NCBI RefSeq assembly: GCF_018812025.1
Contig: NC_063057.1
Span: forward strand, 16,901,138-16,965,137
Reading direction: 5' to 3'
Length of the DNA: 64,000 bases
Source: Megalobrama amblycephala
Lineage: Eukaryota > Chordata > Actinopteri > Cypriniformes > Xenocyprididae
The notes under the pieces: generated by a model
The model's database searches: none
What the model saw: the letters and a program-made list of their open reading frames with translations, nothing else
Told to the model about the DNA's origin: nothing
Part shown: positions 1 through 12,278 of the stretch, piece by piece
Layout of the letters: each line of letters begins with the position of its first letter
Position numbering within the stretch: the stretch's first letter is position 1
Program-made: the position numbers and the translations under genes

Positions 1-454
1 GATTTGGTAGCACTGGGGTGTAAACTTTTTTTTTTCTCCATGAACAAAAACGGTAACATCTGTAAAACCTGTCTTCCATAGTATCTATGACACATTTGCA
101 GATCATAACCACTTGTAAATCCAAAGATGACACCTCACTACCATGGTAAAAACTAACTATATGGTTTCTATTGTATTTAGTAGAGAGGTACTGAATTATT
201 GGTCGATTCCAATACAGATATTTGTCACTTGCTCTCTTATTTGAAGTTTTGCCATTAAAATAGATAGTGTTTTGATCAAGTTTTAAATCAGCAGAGTTCA
301 AAAAAGCAAGCATTAAGTTATACTTGCTAGTTTATGGCTGTATCAACAATTTCTAATGAACTTGGATTAGATCCATTTAACATTCAGCAGGCCAACATAA
401 ATACATCAATTCAAAAGAACAAAGATATATATGAAATATGCCTTTTTCATGCTA

Positions 455-535
455 TAGCCGATATTTATATGTAAATTGATCAAAAATCGTCTGATAAATA
501 TCGGCAGCCGATACATCAGTGCATCTAGTATTTAG
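455..535. repeat. Possible end of a degenerate DNA transposon
   Basis: The sequence contains alternating CCGATATTTAT / ATATCGGCAGCCGATACATC motifs ending in AGTGCATCTAGTA. This resembles the subterminal region and end of hAT-type fish repeats. The other end was not found, so this is a low-confidence call. Confidence 0.3.
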
Positions 536-2474
536 AAGGTATTATGGTATTTTGTCTAAAAATTCACAAAAACTGCTATAGCTTAGCAAAAAAATAATGT
601 AATTATATTTCATTACTCCTTTAATGCCGGTATTCATTAAAAATATAATTTGATATAATGAATATCCCACATTTCTGCCACAATAACATGGTTACAGTTA
701 GTGTTACTGTAGTAAATCCATGGTAAATGTTGGTAATTTGTGGACTGAAAAGTCTTTAACTGCATCATTGTGGCTCAATGTTTCTCAAGTTTTCCGCATT
801 AATGTTGCCAAGAACATCATCACTGTTTCATCGGCCATCATCTTAGTTTAAAATCACAGAGACATTTGTGGTTTATATCAGAACTGCTGCAAACTCAAAT
901 GCTTCTTACTGAAACTGACAGTGCTGTTTAGTGGTCATATGATTGAGACCGGTCGAGCGGTCAGTAAACAGAGTCGCTCTAAGCTCATACTGCGCTGTCT
1001 TTTGGACCAAGCTGATAAATGGCCTGGTGTGATGCGGTTCAAACGAGTAGCGCTATTTTTCGTTCTGCTTTTGACACGTCTGTCATTTAATGCTTCTCAT
1101 ACACAACAAAAATGTAGCACTAATCAGTTAGGCAAATAAGTAGTAGCACAAGTTCGAGTTCTAACAAAATTTAGTCGCAAAAGAAAAAAGGTTGCAAAAT
1201 GGCCTGTAGCAGAAAAGGACATCTCTCGTTATAATAGCTATAATAGAAATCCGCCCCCCATTCCCCAAAATAACTGAAAACACAAATACAATAACTAGCC
1301 ATTCAGCATTATCCAGCTCTGAGAAAGGAAAGAAAAAAGCCCCTGAAACAACTCAATTATCTGGTAATTGTCAGTAAATAGCCCCAAAATTAGCATTTAA
1401 ATTGCTCCAGGCATCCGATCTACTCAAAGGCAGAACACGATTTCTGACAATAACAAGTGTTTTCAGAGCCGGACGTTTGTGAACTGGTTGAAGAGCGTGA
1501 TACATAAGAGCGACAATGCATGAGAAACAAGCCTGAAAAACTATTAAGAACAAATCTGTCTCCATCTCAAGTGAGCAGAACGTTGGTCTTAAAAGCACAG
1601 AACCATCTTGAAATTTGCACCTTGACAGGCTCTTAGTTAAATGATGCAATTTAATAACACCAGCCAATCAAGCTTTGACCTCTTTGTTAAAGAAATCAGT
1701 TTATACAAAGATATTCGCATAAACACATTATCTACAGAGTGGCTGCTATATCTACTCATCAAAGCAGCATTCAAAGAATGACACAGGCAATGAAATTGCA
1801 GCCTTGGTAAGAGAAATATTTAAAATCCCATTCATAAAAAGTTCCAAGGTTATGGTAAAAATGTCTCAAACTGTTTTTTCTTGTTTCCTTGCAGCTCTCA
1901 ATGAAAGGAGCTGTGTGTATAAGTGATTTTCTCTTGAACAGACATAATGACTTCTAACAGTCAACGCCTCCTTGCGTGGCCTTGAAAAATGACGTTTCAC
2001 TGCAGGGCACGGGGCTTCAATATGAGCGGCGAACAAAACACAGCAGTTCAACCTGTTCAACCCTGACTTCCTCAATTAGAACAGAACGATCATACAATTG
2101 TTAGCCTTGCTGATCCAGAGATGTCACATGGCGCAAACAGACGGCAGCTTCAAGAAAATTTTCAGAGGGTTTTTTGTTTGGTCTGTGTTACACAATGAAA
2201 ATATTTACTTTGACCAGAGAACTGCTTTGACAAGACGAAAAAAACAAATACAAATGTAATTTGTGGAAGCGTGAAAAACTGGTTTCCAGGATCAGTCTTG
2301 CGCCAATTAGGCTGACTGATCATTTCCGACAGCGGGAAATCTGATCTTAGACAAGATACCTCAACACAAAAACATTTTTGATAAACAAAAAAAAGTCAAT
2401 AAAGAACCTGTTCACCAGAATTCCCTTGTATCCAATAAAATACAAAGTAATATACAGTGAAAAACATTTAAAAT

Positions 2475-2990
2475 TAGGGCTGGGCAATATGAAGATATAT
2501 TGTCACTGCGGTATAAAATGTATATCGTTGGATATATGATGAAATGCATGAATGAGAATATAAAGAGGGGGACGTGCTAGATGTTAAAAGAGTTATAAGT
2601 ACAATATATCCTGAAAAGGAGCTCTGAGAGGTGCTCGTGCCTCCCTCAGAAGGCGATTGCGAATTTGGGACGTGCTCAATGTTATTAGGCACAATAAGCA
2701 GTGAAAAAGAACTCAATGCACAGAAAGTCATGTGTCTCAGCACGCAATTGAAAGTTCAGTTCTCTTTCACACTTTGAGCTTGAATGGTCGAATAAACACG
2801 CAATTATGTCAAAATGCCCATTGTGTGGAGTATTCATGTAAACACAGCTAGTTATGTCGCAAGTGAAAGTAAACAGTTGGGTGTATACCGGATGCGTTTC
2901 AGTATAATGGATCCATGTGTTTGGTCTTAAAGTGACAGCAGCCTAATATACCTGCTGCTCTGTGTCATTAATGTGAATAAAAAAAAAGAT
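2475..2990. repeat. Repeat-like segment starting TTAGGGCTGGGCAATATG
   Basis: The left boundary has the TAGGGCTGGGCAATAT motif that often opens non-autonomous DNA elements in fish. The right boundary is uncertain. There is no coding potential. Confidence 0.35.
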
Positions 2991-3010
2991 TATAACTTAC
3001 TGCTCTAACT

Positions 3011-3325
3011 GGTAACACTTTACTATAAGGTTCATTAGTTAAACATTAGTTAATGTATTAACTAAAATGAACTAACCATGAGCAATACATTTGTTACTGT
3101 ATTTACTAATCTTCGTTAACGTTAGTTGATGAAAATACAGTTGTTCATTGTTTGTTCATGTTAGTTCACAGTGCATTAACTAATGTTCACAAGATTTTAA
3201 TAATGTATTAGTAAATGTTAAAATTAACATTAACAAAGATTAATAAATACTGTAGTAGTGCAGTTCATTATTAGTTCATGTTAACTAATGTAGTTAACTA
3301 ATGAACCTTATTGTAAAGTGTTACC
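3011..3325. mobile_element. 315-bp foldback MITE with GGTAACACTTTA ends
   Basis: The left end reads GGTAACACTTTACTATAAGG and the right end is its inverted match with one or two differences (CCTTATTGTAAAGTGTTACC). The interior is made of many TTAGTTAA/TTAACTAA units in both orientations, so the whole element can fold on itself. It encodes nothing. It is non-autonomous and the superfamily is not determined. Confidence 0.75.
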
Positions 3326-3427
3326 CTCTAACTTATTTTAGCTTTAATAAGAATAATTTTAACACGTTAAAAATACTTAACGCAGCATCCGTTTTTCTGT
3401 CATAATTTGGCTATCGTTACATTATAT

Positions 3428-3515
3428 CAGGGGTAGGCAAGTTCGGCCCTTGATTAAGGTTGGAGCTAAACTCAGCAGGACAGCGGCTCTCTAGGACTGA
3501 ACTTGCCTACCCCTG
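3428..3515. mobile_element. 88-bp miniature inverted-repeat element
   Basis: A perfect 17-bp terminal inverted repeat (CAGGGGTAGGCAAGTTC at 3428-3444, its complement at 3499-3515) encloses 54 bp. The flanking 8-mers cattatat and tattatat match at 7 of 8 bases, which fits an 8-bp target duplication of hAT type. It is non-coding. Confidence 0.7.
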
Positions 3516-5252
3516 TATTATATGATCACGCTCTTATACCTTCAGCAACAATGAATAAATACTCTGCAACTATGTTATTTAGATGATCAACTTCAAAGAA
3601 ATGGTGCATTTGTACTCCTATAACCCTTGGATAGGACATCCTTATACCTTCAATGCAGTGTGTTAGCAGGACAAAGTGTGTGTGTGTTTCTGCTGAGATA
3701 TATAGACAAGCAGATGATCAGAAAACTCCTTGGTTTTCCTCAGCCACAATTACAGCTTACAAAATATTCAGTGACTTCTGTGAGGAGACTGCAACAGAGC
3801 TCCTGCAGAGAACTAACACGCTAGCTTGCTCGCTCTCTGCCTTCTGGTGCCCAATTTCACTGTTCTTCACAGGAGGCATGGAATACTACAGGAAAGGAAC
3901 AGAGAGGTTTTGTATCCTAGTTAGTAGTAGTTGTCCAAAGTAACGCTACTCTAGTACAAGTCTGACCATTCTTGCTGAATAAAATATCTTACTGACCCAA
4001 AACTTGCATGGTAGGGTATTAAATAAATAAATAAAAAAACGTTTCATTAGTTCATATTTAAATTTAACTTAAAGGAGCGGAAGTCGAAAAGCATACCGGA
4101 TTTTGCTGGTACCGAGAATCACGACATTTCACTGTTATTGGTATCAATCATTCACCATTGCAAGCATGTGTTTGCCTATTCAAAACTTCATGCTGTTTGA
4201 GACGGCGAGAAGTGAATGGTAATTATTTTGCCGTAAGTCGGCTATCTGGTGTAACTTTTGTATTGAATGCAGTAAATCTTCAGAAAATCTGGGATATGCA
4301 TGTATCCACATCCTAACCATCCACTTTCCTGTCACTCTCCTGCCCGAAGATGGAGAGGTTTAATAAGAATGTCTGAAAGGCACATAGCTAAACACAGCCT
4401 ATCGCCAATCACACACATAGAAACCCAAATAGCACCAGCATATCCCTAAAATAACTGCAGCAAATGACACATGGCTGCAGCGTTTCTGCATCCAAGCCCC
4501 GATTCTGACAGCTCCACGTTTTATGCAGTAAGAGACGATTTTCCGACTTTTTTCAATCTCTCTCAAATGCATACACCTAGGTTATAAGTGTTTAGTCAGG
4601 GTGATATTTTCTGACAATTCCTCCTGATCTAATATACAGTAAAACATCAAATTACATCATAACTTGCTCTCTGTATCCATCACACAGGCACAGTGAGTGG
4701 AACATCCGGAACATTCTGTTACAGAAGACGCTGCTGGCTGCTCCTGTGGAGTGAGAGACGGAAAATGAAGAAAAGGCAAGAAGAGATTTAAAAGAGGATG
4801 GCTGAAGACAGGAACACTGTGTCTAATAACTTCAAGTGAAGTCGTAATAAAGGCCTGACAGTAGTAGGCAGCTGTCTGTATGCGTCTACAGAGGGGATTT
4901 TGACTGCAGGGATTTTCTGCACCGAAGCGATTCGCACTCAGAATGACACATTTTTGTTCGTTGCTGCTATTTGTCTATTTGGAATGCCCATTTCTAAAGA
5001 CGTGACCACAAATATTTTGTTATTGGTTGCTGGGTTTTGAATATCAGACATACTTGGGGGTGGGCTCTCATCGGGGACTGACCTTTGGCCAGTAATTAAC
5101 TACCCAGAATACCATTCCAACCAATGACCTAGCAAGTACTCAGAACACTATAACAACCATTTGCATTGTGTTGCAAATTTTGCAACCAAGCACTAAATAA
5201 GTTGTGTGTGTATTAAAAAATAAGAAATTAGTTTCTTTTATTAATTGCATAT

Positions 5253-5560
5253 CATTAAAGGCTCAATATGTAAGATTTTTATATATTAAAAAAAAGTAAA
5301 GTAAATAAAAATAGTGTTATATATTCCATTCAATTGTATACTTACATTATCCTAAATGTTTCCAAGAATTTGTAAATTGAGAAATTCACAATTTTAAATA
5401 GTGCTCGTCCCTTGTCACCTGTTAATGACGTAATATCTGCGTTATTCCTGGTTACCTTGTACTGCATAGTAACCATGGCAACAGACGTCGACAGCTGCGT
5501 AATGTTTAGCGGCACGCTGTTGTAGTTTCATTCAAACATTATGGACCATGGCAAGCAAGT
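5253..5560. mobile_element. Truncated copy of the TTAAAGGCACAATATG element family
   Basis: The sequence begins ATTAAAGGCTCAATATGTAAG and continues through motifs (acttacatt, tgtttccaagaa, gacgtaatatctgcgtta) that parallel the left part of the larger element at 57827-58085. The right end was not found. The extent given is the part that can be aligned by eye. Confidence 0.55.
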
Positions 5561-6117
5561 TCATGCACGTTATTAGACAGATTAGCAAATGTACATAAGA
5601 CGAATCAATGTTATATAGCTTAACAACACGATGAAATGTTAGAATATCATCAGTATGACATTCTAATTTTGATCTAGATTACTGTTAGTCTCATATAACC
5701 AACAAACTAATACATAGAATGACATTACAACTTTCAACACACTCAAATGCAGTTTAGTACGATAGTGTAACATTAGACCAAGTGAAACAACGCTGCGTTT
5801 TTTTATTCGTCACAATTTTAATTCATCAAATAAACTGACCCGTATAAGTAGTATTTCAGCACTTGTGAGTAGTTCGGTAGAATGAAATGTCCTAATTCCA
5901 TTGTATCCCCCAGGACTCGCGTGTGGCACTCTCTCATTAGCAATAGCCCGCGATTCTTGGCCACGCCCTGCATCATATGAATGCATGAATGCATTCACTC
6001 ATCCATAAACATTATTTCCCCATACACATTATTAGATCCATCTATATTTAAAAATATCCTGGCTCTTCCAAGCTTTTTACTGTTAGTGAACGGGAGGCGT
6101 GTTTTGAAGCCCAAAAT

Positions 6118-6258
6118 AAATGCATCCATCCATCATAAATATAATCCACATGGATCTAGGGGGTTAATAAAGGCCTTCCAAAGAGAAGAGATGGTTTTTT
6201 TTATAAGAAATAACCATATTTAAAACTATAAATTCAAATAACTAGCTTCCGGTGGACC
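6118..6258. mobile_element. Fragment related to the foldback element at 14707-15507
   Basis: The run from catccatccatcataaa through gggggttaataaaggcct to ctagcttccg parallels 14905-15040 in order and orientation, with spaced mismatches. Only the internal part of the family is present. Confidence 0.55.
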
Positions 6259-6762
6259 CCCCCTCCCCCCTCCCTTTAAAAGAACACTCAGTACTTTTCT
6301 CTCCTTTAAAAAAAGTTTTTGCGCAAAGAAATACATAGAACTTCTGCAAAAAATGCCAAAAGTTCTTCAAACAGAGCTGGGAGAGAGTTCAGACTGATGC
6401 CATGCAGCAGCAGCTGTACACCAGCACAAACCACCGCCAACGCACGGAAATTTTGGGATTCAATCCAAAAAATGTCCATTTTATGGATGTGTGAACTATG
6501 AGACGGAGAAAAACAGATGAAAAGAATCGAAACAGACAAAACAGCAGCTAATAAACGAAATGCATCAAGAGTCCCCACACTTTTTGACTAATGAATTATT
6601 CATGGTTACTAGATAAGCATTTTTGTCATCAGTTTAGAGAGACTGATCACAGTAGACTGCAATTTCTAACTAACTATAAAATTATTACAACCCAAATACC
6701 AATTAGTATAGTAAATAAAACAATCAAATATAGTTATTTGCTTACTTAATATAAAAATGTTG

Positions 6763-6872
6763 GAGCTCTTTCTCCATCTCAGATATATATGGCTGAAGCC
6801 AGCTAAGGCCAGACAGTAAAAGCAGGAGCTTTGGCACTAAAGACAAAAGAAACCTAGAAAATGCAGTGCTCT
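6763..6872. repeat. Direct duplication, copy 1
   Basis: The segment containing gtaaaagcaggagctttggc and cactaaagacaaaag...atgcagtgct is repeated in the same orientation at about 8541-8647. Across roughly 80 bp the two copies agree at about four of five bases. No terminal repeats are seen. Confidence 0.6.
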
Positions 6873-7203
6873 GTAAAAGCACTTCGAGGACTTCAACTGC
6901 ACTACCACAGAGAGAACAGCGCATGTTAGTAATACAAAAAATATCGTACTACTTTTCCTCAAGAGAATCACCAACAAAGTGCAGCACTCAGACAAGACGC
7001 TCTCTCGCCTGAAAACAGATGACACGCTCTTAGTGCAGCTATACGCTCGGTTATGCGATATACAGAGCGATGCCCTGCGTCACTGCGGCTCCTTTACAAC
7101 AGGGTCACTCTTCATGACATTAACATCAATCCATTCGTGATCACCGCAGCCAAAACAATGTGACAGCACTAGAGCTTTGAGTGAAAATTGTTTGCATCTG
7201 AGA

Positions 7204-7333
<130 letters not shown>

Positions 7334-7534
7334 TCAAATAAAAATGTCTGGACTTATATAACCAAGCACAGTTTGGGGTTCGGAAAGCAATTTCTCACTA
7401 TGCTCACCCAGATGAGAGAAAGAAGGAGGGAGGAAGAATTGTGCAGTCTCCCATTTGATCATTAAATACTCAAAGCAGCTTTGAGTTATGGTGAAAAACA
7501 CACACACACACACACAGAAAAATTTAAAAAGATG

Positions 7535-8034
7535 TACATTACCATTCAAAAGTTTGGGGTTGGTTAAAAAAAAAAAAAAATGTTTTTAAAAGATGTTTCA
7601 TGCTCACCAAGACTGCATTTATTTGAAAATTTAACAGTCTGTTAAAATAACATTTTAATATATTTTAAAATGTCATTTATTCCCGTGATGGCAAATCTGT
7701 ATTTTCAGCATCATTACTCCAATCTTCAGTGTCACATGATCCTTCAGAAATCATTCTAATTTGCTGATATGCTGCTCAAGAAACATTATCATTGTTGAAA
7801 ACAGTTGTGCTGCCTAATATTTGAGTAAATTGTGATACATTTTCTGACTAAAAGTTGAAATGAACAGCATATATTTGAAATTGGAGTTTTTTCTAACATT
7901 ATAAATGTCTTTGTTACTTCTGATCCATTTTATGTGTCTCTGCCAAAATAATTTACTTTATAAAAAAAAAAAAAAAAAAATATCTTACTAAAAAAAAAAA
8001 TCTTACTAACCCCCACACTTTTGAATGGAACTGT
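7535..8034. mobile_element. Dispersed element with CATTCAAAAGTTTGGGG ends
   Basis: The left end reads TACATTACCATTCAAAAG and the right end is an inverted match (ACACTTTTGAATGGAACTGTA). The interior includes catcattactccaatcttca and gtgtcacatgatccttcaga, which recur in six or more other places of this window. A-runs interrupt it near 7964-8000. It is non-coding and non-autonomous. Confidence 0.75.
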
Positions 8035-8540
8035 AAAAATGCAAATAAATATAATAAGCCACAGCTAGAGGACAAAATGGACAAAATGTAAGTTGACATG
8101 CACTTTTTACATTACATTTTAAATGACTTTTTTCACTTTGAACCGTATACCCGTATAAGGCTGTTTATCGTTGCCTAAGGCACCAATTAAGCATCAAATA
8201 TATATTAATATACTAAGGTACCAAAGCAAAATTTTGGTACTGTAAAACTCTGATCCTCACTTATCCTCACTAACCACTAGGCATTTGCTTTGGCATGAGA
8301 ACTGTCTCAAAATAAGCATATATTAAAGCTAATGGCCAATAAAAAATAAAAAAAATTAAAATTAAAAAGCCCTTCGATATGTTCCATCCCAACTGCCTGA
8401 ACAGGAAATACGTCAGTGCATGAAAGAAACCTGAATTCAAACCACTTAATGGGGTCTCCTCTTCTCTAAAAGCTCCTTTTTAAAAGCACTTTTTTTCTCC
8501 ATGTATGTTCTGCTTGTGCTTAAGGAATTAGCAGTGCACA

Positions 8541-8647
8541 GAGCTCTCCATCTATGAAAAGATACAGGACTGAGGCCAACCAAGGCCAGGCCTTAAAAGT
8601 AGGAGCTTTGGCACTAAAGACACAGGAAACCCAGATAATGCAGTGCT
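8541..8647. repeat. Direct duplication, copy 2
   Basis: It contains taaaagtaggagctttggca, cactaaagacacaggaaac and ataatgcagtgct, parallel to copy 1 about 1.8 kb away. Both copies read on the snd1 sense strand through a Leu-rich SLVPKLLLL-like frame, but copy 2 has stops in that frame. Confidence 0.6.
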
Positions 8648-11168
8648 GATGCATTTGATCACAATAAAGAGAAAAAGGAAACATGGAACTGAAAAGGGTT
8701 GCGTTCCAGACTAGAACATGAATACTCAAAATTAAAGCATAAAACTCCACCATATATCCAACTTGTGAGTACACACACACGACCGTGGATTGGCCTGCTC
8801 CAGAGGACCTGAGCTTTGAGCAGCTCATCAAAGTTACATCAGGACCAGAGATGCCCTGAAGATGGAAGATCCCTCCTGCCGATGCCTCACATACACCTCT
8901 GTTGAAACACACCCCTTTGATGTCTGCTTCAAACCTCTCCTCCCACTTTCTTCAGCCGTCTTTCCCCCTTTCACACTTTCTCTTGCTCTTTATAGGCAGG
9001 AAGGAAGGACACTGTTGAGGAGAAGGGGTGCACTCTGTTCTAAAATCAAACAAGTGAACTTTCTTTCTGATCGGTGCTCAGGAGGGCAAAGAGAGGAGGG
9101 GAGCACACCTCAGGACACAGATGAGCAGCTGGCAGTGCGCACACACACACACTTCGAAAAAACAGACGAGTCGCAATGCAGTGCAAAGTCCCAAATCTCC
9201 TTATTTGTAACTGACTTCCATCTTCAATCCACCCATATTATTGTTAATACAAATGAAACTAAATGAATATTTAGTTTGTTTTGATTTGGCTGAAAAACTA
9301 ATCAAATCAAGTTATGAAACTTTTGAAATCATTAAACAAAAATGCCACTAACTTTGGCAGCCCTAACATTGTATTTGGGGGAATTAAAACCATAACCCTG
9401 ACATACACTAAAAACAGAGACCAGTTGGGCTCAGAAAAAAAATGAAGTAAGCTTTAGCATCATTTGGTCACAGATGCAATTTGGTTTTCTAATACAACAA
9501 AATTCATGAATTTTAAATGTGAAGAGTCCAAATGCTTTTCGGGGTCACTTTAAATTCAACCAAAGTCAACTATATCCAGTTCAACTTTAAAAAAAAAAAA
9601 TCCAAACAAAGCTCTTAAGTCAATAAGAACACAAGCTGCAGCCCAGTGAGTGTTTTAAAATGCCTTACTTTAGAGAAGAAGGTTAAATGACCCTAGACTG
9701 AAGAGGAGGGCCTCTTTATTCTAGCCAGAGATGTTTTGCTATGAGTTTGACTCTACTCTCAATTTCAAGAGATGATAAAACTAAACATTTTTCTTTTTAA
9801 GAGAACATGTTTGAACAAAAACAATTTGTTTCCACTCATTTAAGGGGGCATATTCTACACGTTTACCCCCTAAAAGATTTCTTGGACAGTCATAATTTAG
9901 TTTTACATGACCACAACCAAGGGTTTACCAACACTTTTGATATCATTTATAATAATTATTTGAAGCTCATTTTCAATTAATCTTTCTTGAATGGAGGGAA
10001 AGTTTTGAGTTACAGTATGTTTTCATACAGAACTTGCAAATTATCAAATTAAATTTGTCAAAATATTTTTTTCGATTAAAGGTTAACTGAGTAATGTCTA
10101 ATATTTGTATAGTGAAAATTCACTCCCTGCTTATGTTTAGCACATGAAGCTGTAGTGACACATCAGGCCTGCTTCAACATCTGTTGAAGTGCCACAACAC
10201 AGTAAACCGCAATATCGCTGGAAAAGATGCATTTAAATCGGAAAGAGAGCGGAATAAAATAAGAAAGCAAGCAATGAAGCATTTCTGCCCTTTTAATGCG
10301 GTAACCTTTGCTGGCGCGCCTGTGGGTGGAGAGGCTTTCGCCATAGCAACACTAATAGGGAACTGTGTGCTATAATGGAGGGTTGAGTGACAGGAAGCTT
10401 GCCTATCTCTCTTTCCTTCTCTTTCATCGGGGCTTTGGCATTGTCTGACCTTTCAACCACTGAAGGCAGAGGGTCCTGTTGATTGGACGGCTGCGATCTG
10501 TGGTCTAATTTAGTACTGAGCTCATTCATGCAACAATCATTTGGAGAAACTGTCTGTGTGGACACATACAGATACAAACCCACAACCAATCTAATGAAGA
10601 GATGAGATGGGAAAGGTTTTCCTTTGTGCACACTTGTTTAATTACATATCTAAATGAGAACGTACCATTGCCTTCAATTGTTTATAAATACAGCTAATTA
10701 TAAATTACTATACTAAACCTAAGATTCTGCCATCTTTGCTCATAGCTCATCAACTTTGGAAAATTTTATATCCGAGAGATTGCTTTAAAACAAACTTTTT
10801 AATGAGATGATTAAAAGAGTGTTCAAAGTAGTGCCTTCATCACACATTTTTTAAAATCCCTTGTATTTTCTTGTTTTAACATTGTCCCTGAGCCATGAAT
10901 TATTACATTTAAAACTATAATAATCTAAACAAAATGTGAAATAAACAACCTCATTTCAAAATTAAAATTAAAAACGTATCACAAAAAAAAAGCATTATTT
11001 TTGTGCATACAAACTTTTGGCCACCAAATGTTGCCCTTATTAAAAGAGCTTGTAAAATTTATGTAAATGTCTAAGAAATCCATGTATAATCTACATAAAC
11101 ATTACATTTATCAATATTTTTGCGTGCCATTTTCAATCAAGCATTAAAGGGCACCTTTAATGCCCCTT

Positions 11169-12278
11169 TTAAAGGGTCATGAAACCCTAAACCAAAATTT
11201 CTGAGATTTTAACAGAGGTATGTGTGTTGAACACCATTGAAGACAATGTTAGCATCTGTTAGATTTAATAGTAGGGGGGAAATGGTTAAATTTTAGTTTT
11301 TATACGCTATTTTCGTCTTCCGGGTTTAAAATCTTCATCCTGTCCACGATAGTACTTTGATGACTCATCGGTGTTTCATAATTATTAACGAGACTGAGTT
11401 TTTTATCCAATGAGAAGACACTCTCTTAATTATTCATGACACCACGTGGATCTTTCCAATGACGAGGACGGTTAACGGCACTAAACAGCGAGAGAGACTG
11501 ACTGACTGACGGTGCGTGTCCGTTGGCGCGGAGCGAGCGGGTAAGCGCGAGTGTTTTCGGTTTATTCCTATGGAAGTTGAGCCGCGCGTAAGTTAAATGT
11601 GACGCTCAACTTCCATAGGAATGAATCTAAAAATGCTCTGGTCGCTTGCTCTGCTCCAGTCGACACGCAGCCTGACTGACTGAGCGTGTTGCAGGTTCGG
11701 TGCGTAGATCTATGCTATGTACGCAAGGTTTTTTTTAAGCGTTATTTATTTTTTTTTTTTTCAAATATATGCATGTATAGTGTGTATATAAACAACTATA
11801 TATTTTATAATGACTGTAATTACACATGTACATTAATATGTTTTAAATAGAATTACGATTACTGTAGGATATTTGTAGCAGGGCATTCAGTAACTCTTGA
11901 AAAGACAAAAATAAAGTGTCAGTGTATTTCATTAAATTTTAACTTTTCCAGTTTTTTTAAAAAATGTAGTATTTCCTCACGTTTTACCACTGATTTTTAG
12001 TGATAGTCGATATGCATGGGCTACTGGCGATGAGAGTCTCCTCTCCTCTCCTCTCCTCTCCTCTCCTCTCCTCTCCTCTCCTCTCCTCTCCTCTCCTCTC
12101 CTCTCCTCTCCTCTCCTCTCCTCTCCTCTCCTCTCCTCTCCTCTCCTCTCCTCTCCTCTCCTCTCCTCTCCTCTCCTCTCCTCTCCTCTCCCAGCCACCA
12201 CGCCCATTTAAGTTGCATTTTTCAAAAAGATTGTGAGTTAGACTTGAGCTGAAAGAGGGGGGTTTCATGACCCTTTAA
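11169..12278. mobile_element. 1.1-kb TTAA-flanked MITE inserted in the host repeat
   Basis: The ends TTAAAGGGTCATGAAACCC and its complement are flanked by TTAA on both sides (11169-11172 and 12275-12278), as expected for piggyBac-type insertion. The inside carries a CpG-rich block, a perfect 19-bp hairpin (11564-11582/11604-11622) and the CTCTC pentamer array. There is no transposase ORF. Confidence 0.75.
12037..12191. repeat. (CTCTC)n pentanucleotide array
   Basis: Roughly 31 uninterrupted 5-bp units, purine-rich (GAGAG) on the snd1 sense strand. The ERRGE-repeat open frames across it are artefacts of the array. Its perfect regularity suggests recent expansion. Confidence 0.95.

Noticed and set aside
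8862..9266. 134-residue plus-strand ORF
   Set aside because: No recognisable domain, no splice partner, and it includes a CA microsatellite (THTHF). It looks like a chance frame.
11881..11905. Candidate next snd1 exon (gggcattcag could encode the complement of a CP-containing start)
   Set aside because: The minus-strand translation does not continue as ARNLPG and there is no suitable acceptor before it.
11977..12268. ERRGE-repeat and LLSSP-repeat ORFs on both strands
   Set aside because: They arise from the CTCTC pentamer array, which is open in several frames because the unit contains no stop.
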